From: Verrucomicrobiota bacterium
GTDB taxonomy: Bacteria; Verrucomicrobiota; Verrucomicrobiia; Limisphaerales; SIBE01
Reading direction: 5' to 3'
Assembly (NCBI GenBank): GCA_016209525.1
Contig: JACQWK010000196.1
Span: 1 to 39,081 of the forward strand
Length of the DNA stretch: 39,081 bases
Shown: piece by piece, positions 26,255-32,710 of the stretch
Layout: each line of letters begins with the position of its first letter
Position numbering within the stretch: the stretch's first letter is position 1
Position numbers and translations under genes: made by a program
Notes under the pieces: model-generated
The model's database searches: none
Told to the model about the DNA's origin: nothing
What the model saw: only the letters and a program-made list of their open reading frames with translations

Positions 26255-26430
26255 CGGGACGCGGTCAGGCCTCACCTTGTGTTGTTGAAACTAAGGCCAA
26301 CTTTGGTTGGCGCCGGGCGAAAGCTCGAGTCCGGCCAGAAGGTCTCCGTGCCGAGCCGGAATGAGCCCATGATTGAAAAAAACAAAGGTCCAATCTCGAA
26401 AGGATGCCGAATCGCCTCGTCTGGACTTTG

Positions 26431-26494
26431 CCGTAACGCGGAAACTCCTGTCCGCTCTGGCGCGGGTCTGGCGGACAGGAGTGTCCGCGTTACG
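26431..26494. repeat. Type B core hairpin without terminal repeats
   Basis: CCGTAACGCGGAAACTCCTG with a near-complementary right arm ending GTGTCCGCGTTACG. The core matches the MITE at 9156-9277, but no CAGCAATTC termini flank it. Confidence 0.8.
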
Positions 26495-26857
26495 TCCGAT
26501 TCACCGAGGATTGGGAGAACGATCGGCTCGCGGCGGCGGGTCGCGATGACGGACTGGTTTTCTAGTGAGTTGAGGCACGCGAAACATTGGGCCAAGAGGG
26601 TGCATCCCTGCTTCCTCTTGGTTCCAATGCACGACTTGTCCGCGCTCGAAACTCCGATGCAAAATGCGATTGACGATCGAAAACGCTCCCAAGAGCCACG
26701 GCAAAAAAAGATAAAATCTGGACAAGCGGTGGGTAGTGCGATGCTGCAGAGTCTGTCATGTTGTCCGCGATGGATGCGAACAAGCATTCGGGTAAAAAAG
26801 GGACGAGCGGGTTGCAGGGGACATTCTCCTGCGGGGCGGCTCGCGCATCCAGGATTT

Positions 26858-26960
26858 CCGTTGCCCGTAGATTCCGCAGATTTCCGTGGATTAGTTGTCG
26901 ACCATAAAAAGGGGGAAATTGGCGCTCTGGTGGAAATCTGCGGAATTCTGCGGGCAACGG
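26858..26960. repeat. 103-bp inverted repeat
   Basis: The left arm, CCGTTGCCCGTAGATTCCGC and onward, pairs with the right arm ending GCGGAATTCTGCGGGCAACG with few mismatches, over about 30 bp. It lies just upstream of resB. Confidence 0.8.
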
Positions 26961-27044
26961 CAAGTCAAATACTTCTTTCGCTGAGAAAACCTCAATCGGC
27001 CACAGACGGTCGATTTCTGTCCAACTCCTAACTCCTCCACCCTC

Positions 27045-29009
27045 ATGGCCGCCATCCCACAGACCAGCATGATCCGAACTGCACTTAAACTGGCCGGCTC
27101 GCTGCAATTGGCGATGATCCTCCTGGCTGTGATCATCGTCGCCTGCGCGGTCGGCACCGTGGCCGAATCCCGCTTCGATACCGCCATCGCCCAAGTCTAT
27201 GTCTATGACGCGCCTTGGTTCCTGGCGTGGCTCCTGGCGCTCTGCATCAATCTGACCTGCTCCGTCGTGATCCGATATCCATGGAAACGGCACCAAGCCG
27301 GGTTCGTGATCACCCACGCGGGGATCATCGTTTTGTTGGCCGGCGCAATGATTGGCCGCATTTGGGGGATGGAAGGCTCCGTGACATTGTTCAAGGGCGC
27401 CGGTCCGACCCGTCATTTGACGATGAATCAGACGTTCTTTGATGCGCACGCACTACCAACGGGCGAACGCAGATCCAAGCGCCTGAACCTCGAAGTGCAT
27501 CCGCCAAGCCCGGAACGGCCGGTTCGACTCAAAGTGAAGCACACCCAGATTTCACTCGTGGATTACTCGAAGGAAATGGGCCTCCGGACGCACGTGGAAC
27601 CGGCGAAGACCAACGGCTCGCCTGCCTTGCGCCTTGTTCTCCGCAGCGCCATGGCCCCGCAGCCCATTGACCACTGGCTGCTCCTTGAGGATCCAAGACG
27701 AAACACGCTCAACCTGGGGCCGGCCCAGATTCGGTTCGTTGCGGCGACGGCCCAACAATTCCAAGCCGCGCCGGCGGGAGCTGATTCGGCAAAGACAAAC
27801 CACTGCGATTCGACTTCGCCGGCCAATGTGGAGTCGCGCGAACGGCACTTCGTTTTCGCCAAGATGCCTGACATGAGCATGGCGCGCGTCCTGACGGGAA
27901 GTCCCACTGGAATCAAATCGGCTTTCCGTTTCGATCCGTCGGGTGGGCCAGGCAAGCCGGAAAAAGGCTCTCTTTCGCTTCAAATCGGAGACCGGCGACT
28001 CGACTTCTCGCTTCAGGAAATCTTAGGCCGCGATGTCTCCGTCGAAGGCACAGGCTGGACACTGAAACAGACGCGCTTTTTGCCTGATTTTCGCCTTGAA
28101 GGAAAGGAGGCGATCAGCGCTTCCGACCAGCCCAACAATCCAGCGCTGGTATTCGAGGTTGCGGGGCTCTCCCCGGCCTCAAGCGGGCAATTGTCCCATA
28201 ACTGCGCGGACCACAAGCCGGGCGAGTGCGATCACAAAGACCAAGCCTGTTGCCCGACCTCCGACGGGCCGACCACCTCCCCTCATGGCGCACACGCTTC
28301 CAACGAACTGACCATTTTCTACGACCAAGGCCGGAAGCTTTCGTTTGCCAGCTCAACCCACGGCCAGAAAATGGCCGAAGGGAAACTGGAGGTCGGCAAG
28401 GAAATTCCTATGGGTTTGGCCGACTGGCAACTCCGTGTGGAGAGCGCCCTGGAGAGTGCCGTCATCCGCGAGGAGTTGGTTCCGCTCACGGACTCGGAGG
28501 TCCAACCCATCGGCGCGCCAGGTGTGCTGGTCCAGGTCAACCAGGGCGATCAGACCGTCCGACAATGGATTGCTTCAGGGGTGCCGGCGGAGATGCACGT
28601 CGGGGACGAGTTGCTTCAACTTTCCTTTGGCCAGCCATTTCATCCGCTTGATTTCGATCTCACGCTCGACGCGTTCGAAGTAGAACGTGACGAGGGCACG
28701 CAGAATCCCGCCGGTTTCAAGAGCCATGTGCGTTTCACGGATCCGGCCAGCAAGACTTCGCTCCAACGGGAGATTTGGATGAATCATCCGGCGGATTATC
28801 CGGACTTCCCGGGGGCGAGTCTGTTAGGGACTACCTACAAATTCTCGCAGGCATCCTGGAATCCAAACAATCTAAATCAGACTACCCTCCAAGTCGTCCG
28901 TGATCCGGGATGGTCGCTGAAATGGATCGGCTCGCTCCTGCTTTGCGGCGGGATCTTCACCATGTTCTATCTCAAGCCGCACCCGCGCCTGAATGAACTT
29001 CGCCCCTAA
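27045..29009 (+). CDS. resB: Cytochrome c biogenesis protein ResB/Ccs1
   Basis: A 654-residue membrane protein of the system II cytochrome c synthase. Three N-terminal membrane segments (about 15-35, 55-75 and 85-106, with FVITHAGIIVLLAGAMIGRIWG) are followed by a large periplasmic domain and one C-terminal segment (about 625-645, WSLKWIGSLLLCGGIFTMFY). With CcsA it delivers reduced heme to CxxCH motifs. Met9 is an alternative start. An unusual His/Cys-rich stretch (residues 385-404: His385, Cys387, His390, Cys395, His397, Cys402, Cys403) lies in the periplasmic domain. The stop is 3 bases before the next start, so ccsA is coupled. It probably matures the nine-heme cytochrome and others. Confidence 0.9.
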   Translation: MAAIPQTSMIRTALKLAGSLQLAMILLAVIIVACAVGTVAESRFDTAIAQVYVYDAPWFLAWLLALCINLTCSVVIRYPWKRHQAGFVITHAGIIVLLAGAMIGRIWGMEGSVTLFKGAGPTRHLTMNQTFFDAHALPTGERRSKRLNLEVHPPSPERPVRLKVKHTQISLVDYSKEMGLRTHVEPAKTNGSPALRLVLRSAMAPQPIDHWLLLEDPRRNTLNLGPAQIRFVAATAQQFQAAPAGADSAKTNHCDSTSPANVESRERHFVFAKMPDMSMARVLTGSPTGIKSAFRFDPSGGPGKPEKGSLSLQIGDRRLDFSLQEILGRDVSVEGTGWTLKQTRFLPDFRLEGKEAISASDQPNNPALVFEVAGLSPASSGQLSHNCADHKPGECDHKDQACCPTSDGPTTSPHGAHASNELTIFYDQGRKLSFASSTHGQKMAEGKLEVGKEIPMGLADWQLRVESALESAVIREELVPLTDSEVQPIGAPGVLVQVNQGDQTVRQWIASGVPAEMHVGDELLQLSFGQPFHPLDFDLTLDAFEVERDEGTQNPAGFKSHVRFTDPASKTSLQREIWMNHPADYPDFPGASLLGTTYKFSQASWNPNNLNQTTLQVVRDPGWSLKWIGSLLLCGGIFTMFYLKPHPRLNELRP

Positions 29010-29012
29010 CTG

Positions 29013-31130
29013 ATGATGCACTCACTCGAACAGTCTGCTGACGCCATGACTCCTGAATCTGTGAACGAGCTCAAGAGCAAACCGATGCCCCCCACCTGGC
29101 CTTCGGCTGCCCTCTCCCCTCATCCGACGAGGCGGGAGGGCGGGGAGAGGGGTGTTCCGGGGCGGATCGCCGGTCCATTGTTCAGCGTGAACAAGACATT
29201 TCTCCTCGTCCTTCTGGTGTGGTTGCCGTCTCTTTGCGCCGCCGAGCTGAATTTTGACACCATGGGGCGAATCGTGATTCAGTCCGGAGGCCGCAAGAAG
29301 CCGCTCGATACGTTTGCCTCCGAATCCCTGCAAACGATCTCCGGCCGACGCGCATTCAAGAATCCGCAAACCGGGGAGCGGCTCCAGGCCATCGATGCGC
29401 TCCTCTCCATGTGGTTCGGCAGCCGCGACTGGAGGAAAACTCCGGTCGTGCTGATTTCCGACGCCGGTTTGAAAATTGCGCTCGGCCTCTCCGCCACCGA
29501 CCGGTTGTTCTCCGCGGAAGCGCTCTCCGCAAGTACCGGCTTTCAAGAAATTCATGCGCGAATCGGGAGTAAACGCGGGCGCGGAGAAGATTTGAACGCG
29601 GTCGAAAAGGAGGCTGAGAGTGTCCTCTCCAGGCTGCACCTGCTGAGCCAGATTACGAGCGGAGAGGCCTTCACCATTGTGCCCGACCCACGAACTGCGA
29701 AGGCGAGCTGGGTCGGCCTTCCGCGGGCGTCGGAAGTGCATGGAGAACAGGTTGGTCGTGAATTGGAAAACTTGGTCAAGAAAGTTTCCACGGCATACTC
29801 GACCGGTGATGCGGCCGGCTTTGTGTCGGGCGCCGAAGCACTCAGCACGCGGCTCGCCCAGTTGGCGCCGGTTCTGTATCCGGCATCGGCAGCGATCAGC
29901 CGGGAGGTTCATTACAACCATCTGCATCCCTTTCGATGGGCCTGGGTGCTCTACTTGGCGGCATTCATTGTCTTGTTGAGCGGCAATTTGGTGGCGAGTG
30001 CCTGGAAAAACTTATCCGGCACGCGTGCGAGTCGTCGCGTTCCCCCTCACCCTAACCCTCCCCCTCCGGGAGAGGGGAATGAGCGAGTTGCGCTTGAACC
30101 TCCCAGGAATACTCGACGTAGCCGACGACTGGCGCCCATTCTCCCTCTCTCCGAGGGAGAGGGCCGGGGTGAGGGGGAAGGCAACGTTGTCATTCCTCCG
30201 AGCTCGGTCACCTACTTCGCTGGCCTAGGCCTCTTCGCCGTCGGGCTGGCCATGCAGGTGTATGGTTTCGTCCTCCGCACGTGGATTGCCGGACGCGCGC
30301 CGGTCACCAATATGTACGAGTCCATGGTTTGGGTTTCTCTCGGGGTCGCGGCGTTGGCTTTTGCATTCGAACTGATCTATCGGTCGAAAGTCTATGCGCT
30401 CACGGCCGCTCCGCTGGCGGTCCTCGGCCTCATCTTTGCGGATATGTTTCCGTCTGTCTTCAACGCCAACATTGGCCCGCTCCCGCCGGTGTTGCGCGAC
30501 AATTTCTGGCTCGTCACCCACGTGTTGACCATCACGCTGGGCTACGCGGCCTTGGCCTTGGCCATGGGCCTCGGCCATGTCATCCTGAGTCTTTATTTGT
30601 TCAAGCCTGGTTCGCTGGACGAGAAATCCCAGATCCATCGCCTGCTCTACAGAGCGCTTCAAATCGGGATATTCCTGCTGGCCATTGGAACCATCCTCGG
30701 AGGTGTTTGGGCCAACTATTCCTGGGGCCGCTTCTGGGGTTGGGATCCGAAGGAAACGTGGGCGCTCATCGCTCTCCTCCTGTACATCTTCGCTCTGCAC
30801 GGACGGCTGGCGGGTTGGTGGGGGAACTTCGGCCTCAGTGTCGCAGCATCCGTCTGCTTCAATGGCGTGTTGATGGCCTGGTATGGGGTAAATTTCGTCC
30901 TCGGCAAAGGCCTCCACAGCTACGGATTCGGGGGAGGCGGAGTCGAATGGGTGGGCGCTCTGGTCGCGCTGGATCTGTTGTTCATCGGATATTGCGTGGC
31001 AGTGCGCCTCAGAAAGGGGACCGCTGGTCGAGAACGCCCCTCGCCGGCGGCCATTAGGCTTGAGCCGCTCAAGCAAAGTTCGACCGGCATCGCGCCAAGA
31101 AATGAGGGGACACTGGCAAGGAATGTGTAG
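29013..31130 (+). CDS. ccsA: Cytochrome c biogenesis protein CcsA/CcsB with large periplasmic N-terminal domain
   Basis: A protein of up to 705 residues, the heme-handling partner of ResB. The tryptophan-rich heme motif SWGRFWGWDPKETW lies at about residues 570-583, with conserved membrane His residues in nearby helices. An N-terminal periplasmic domain (GRIVIQSGGRKKPLDTFASESLQ and onward) is typical of fused CcsA proteins. The start is uncertain: ATG at 29013 gives a long Pro/Arg-rich leader crossing a repeat (29094-29160), whereas GTG at 29187 gives a clean signal peptide (NKTFLLVLLVWLPSLCAAE). Residues about 343-392 are encoded by an inverted repeat (30040-30180) inserted in frame between membrane helices. 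Confidence 0.88.
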   Translation: MMHSLEQSADAMTPESVNELKSKPMPPTWPSAALSPHPTRREGGERGVPGRIAGPLFSVNKTFLLVLLVWLPSLCAAELNFDTMGRIVIQSGGRKKPLDTFASESLQTISGRRAFKNPQTGERLQAIDALLSMWFGSRDWRKTPVVLISDAGLKIALGLSATDRLFSAEALSASTGFQEIHARIGSKRGRGEDLNAVEKEAESVLSRLHLLSQITSGEAFTIVPDPRTAKASWVGLPRASEVHGEQVGRELENLVKKVSTAYSTGDAAGFVSGAEALSTRLAQLAPVLYPASAAISREVHYNHLHPFRWAWVLYLAAFIVLLSGNLVASAWKNLSGTRASRRVPPHPNPPPPGEGNERVALEPPRNTRRSRRLAPILPLSEGEGRGEGEGNVVIPPSSVTYFAGLGLFAVGLAMQVYGFVLRTWIAGRAPVTNMYESMVWVSLGVAALAFAFELIYRSKVYALTAAPLAVLGLIFADMFPSVFNANIGPLPPVLRDNFWLVTHVLTITLGYAALALAMGLGHVILSLYLFKPGSLDEKSQIHRLLYRALQIGIFLLAIGTILGGVWANYSWGRFWGWDPKETWALIALLLYIFALHGRLAGWWGNFGLSVAASVCFNGVLMAWYGVNFVLGKGLHSYGFGGGGVEWVGALVALDLLFIGYCVAVRLRKGTAGRERPSPAAIRLEPLKQSSTGIAPRNEGTLARNV
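29094..29160. repeat. G/C-rich repeat in the 5' part of ccsA
   Basis: CCCTCTCCCCTCATCCGACG with an inverted GGGCGGGGAGAGGGG arm. It lies either in the coding leader or, if translation starts at GTG 29187, in the untranslated leader. It is related in composition to the insertion at 30040-30180. Confidence 0.65.
30040..30180. repeat. Inverted repeat inserted in frame within ccsA
   Basis: The left arm (TTCCCCCTCACCCTAACCCT to about 30077) and right arm (30141 to 30180, ending GGGGTGAGGGGGAA) are reverse complements with few mismatches. Each arm is itself a smaller hairpin. The reading frame is kept, giving a Pro/Glu/Gly/Arg-rich stretch. Confidence 0.85.
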
Positions 31131-31208
31131 TGGGTTTCCCTGCGGCTGGGACAAAATCTTCGGCGATTAAGCAATCGCTGCGATCAAGTCAAAACACGGA
31201 TTGTCCGT

Positions 31209-32339
31209 ATGCAACTTTTCGTTGTCGGGCTGAATTTTCGCAAGACGCCGGTCGCGCTGAGAGAGCAATTCTCGGTGCCGGCCGAGTGCGTCAGTGCGCT
31301 GCTGTCGGAGCTTCGCTCGGACGTTCATCTGCGCGAAGCCCTGGTCCTGGGCACCTGCAATCGAGTGGAAATCTACGGCGTTGCCGAACAGGCTCCCATC
31401 CGGCCGAGACGGATCTTTGCGTCGGTCAGCAAGGCCGTCGGGCAGAATGCAGGCGCGCCGGAAGCGGATCTGGTCGAATCGCTGGCTTACCTGCATGAAA
31501 ACGACGCCTGCGTTCACCATTTGTTTCGAGTGGCGAGCAGCTTGGATTCGCTGGTGGTGGGAGAGACCGAGATCGTCGGCCAGGTCAAAAGAGCCTACCA
31601 GCAAGCCCAATCTTGCGGCGCCACCGGCAAAATCCTCAATCGCCTGTTTCAAAGGGCCCTCTCGGTTTCCAAAGCAGTGCGCAGCCATTCCGGCATTGGG
31701 CGATGTTCGACTTCGGTGGGCGCTGTGGCGTTGGACGTTGCCGAGAATATCTTCGGCGAAAACCTGGACCGCCAGACCGTGTTGATCATCGGCGCCGGCA
31801 AGGTCAGCGAGACCACGTTGCGGCATTTGAGCAAGCGCGGCGCGAAAAACATCCTGATTTCCAATCGTTCGACGGAGCGAGCGCAGGAATTGGCGGATCA
31901 ATTCCACGGGCAGCTCGTTCCGTTCGCGGATTTGGCTGGGGCCTTGCATGAAGCCGACGTGGTCATCAGTTCGACGAGCGCCCCGCATTACGTGCTGACG
32001 AAACGCGAGATCGAGCCGGTGATGAGAAGCCGGGCCCATCGTCCGGCGCTTTTCATCGATTTGGCTGTGCCCCGAGATATCGAGCCTGAAGTTCAGGAGT
32101 TGGACGCGGTCTATCTTTACAACATCGATCAACTGGCTGACCTCGCGAACCAGAATCTGCAAAGGCGCCACGCCGAAGCTATGGAAGGCGAGAAACTCGT
32201 CGCGGAAGCCGCCCAGGCATTCGCCGCGCGGCTCTCCACCCCCGCGCTGCCGAGCGCGGTCAAAGGCACTCTCGCCGAATTGTTGTCCTCCAGGCCGCGT
32301 TGCTGTCCCATCCCCGGGGCCGCATATCGCTTGGCTTGA
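31209..32339 (+). CDS. hemA: Glutamyl-tRNA reductase
   Basis: A 376-residue enzyme making glutamate-1-semialdehyde from glutamyl-tRNA(Glu), the first committed step of C5 heme synthesis. The catalytic Cys50 lies in LGTCNRVEIYG, with SSLDSLVVGETEIVGQVK next and the NADPH motif VLIIGAGKVSETTLRHL. The C-terminal dimerisation region is short: the protein ends about 40 residues earlier than typical enzymes of about 420 residues, with an atypical Cys/Pro-rich tail. The start at 31209 (MQLFVVGLNFRKTPV) matches the family. It follows ccsA by 78 bp on the same strand, linking heme supply to cytochrome assembly. No hemC is adjacent. Confidence 0.93.
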   Translation: MQLFVVGLNFRKTPVALREQFSVPAECVSALLSELRSDVHLREALVLGTCNRVEIYGVAEQAPIRPRRIFASVSKAVGQNAGAPEADLVESLAYLHENDACVHHLFRVASSLDSLVVGETEIVGQVKRAYQQAQSCGATGKILNRLFQRALSVSKAVRSHSGIGRCSTSVGAVALDVAENIFGENLDRQTVLIIGAGKVSETTLRHLSKRGAKNILISNRSTERAQELADQFHGQLVPFADLAGALHEADVVISSTSAPHYVLTKREIEPVMRSRAHRPALFIDLAVPRDIEPEVQELDAVYLYNIDQLADLANQNLQRRHAEAMEGEKLVAEAAQAFAARLSTPALPSAVKGTLAELLSSRPRCCPIPGAAYRLA

Positions 32340-32530
32340 GCGGTCCGCTCACGTCCGACTCACGGACTCGCATCCTCTCTCCAACAGAGTTCACCGAGCC
32401 ATAAGCCTGCGGTCGGAATGTGAGAACACAGGCGCACTCATCGCGTGTTCCGACAAGCGCCTCGCTGGACGGAAGGAGCGCGCCACCGCAATCCAATCGC
32501 TCAAGAGGGACTCGCTCAATCACGCTCGGT

Positions 32531-32583
32531 GTGGTCGGCGAAGGCGCCGACCACGGCACGCGAGGGCGTGTGCGCTCCCCATT
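32531..32583. repeat. Partial type C repeat, inverted relative to 15257-15406
   Basis: GTGGTCGGCG and CGCCGACCAC form a hairpin, followed by GCACGCGAGGGCGTGTGCGC and CCCC, which is the reverse complement of the left arm of the element at 15257. Confidence 0.8.
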
Positions 32584-32622
32584 CAAATTTTCATTTCCTG
32601 TGCGCGAAGTTCCTGGAAACTC

Positions 32623-32645
32623 GCGGACAGGAGTGTCCGCGTTAC
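32623..32645. repeat. Half of a type B core hairpin
   Basis: GCGGACAGGAGTGTCCGCGT followed by TAC matches the right arm of the cores at 9156-9277 and 26431-26494. It includes the small palindrome GCGGACA-ggag-TGTCCGC. Confidence 0.7.
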
Positions 32646-32710
32646 AGGCGCGAGCCGTGCGCTTGTTCATTGTCAATCCGGTGTGCGGTCATTAGTTTGA
32701 CACGAATTGG

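Larger units (their letters stand above)
25464..27044. other. 1.6-kb gene-poor region filled with repeat remnants
   Basis: I find no credible gene on either strand. The open frames present run straight through hairpin repeats and have no recognisable domain. Recognisable items are listed separately: a hairpin with T-run (25594-25635), the CACGAAACA-type inverted repeat (25738-25816), an A-rich shared sequence (26212-26254), a type B core hairpin (26431-26494) and an inverted repeat with arms near 26858 and 26960. Phrases such as GTTCATCTGTGTCCATCTGC (near 25962) look like further repeat fragments. It separates the nine-heme cytochrome gene from its likely maturation genes. Confidence 0.7.
32340..32710. 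other. Intergenic stretch between hemA and the oxidoreductase gene
   Basis: No gene seen. It holds a partial inverted type C repeat (32531-32583) and a half of a type B core (32623-32645). The remainder (32340-32520) shows nothing recognisable. Confidence 0.6.

Noticed and set aside
26279-27031. A 250-codon open frame on the plus strand
   Set aside because: It reads through the type B hairpin and the 26858-26960 inverted repeat, has no recognisable domain and ends just before resB. It is best explained by repeats in GC-rich DNA.
26562-27449. Possible pseudogene or transposase remnant on the minus strand upstream of resB
   Set aside because: No transposase motif or domain could be seen, and part of the frame is antisense to resB.
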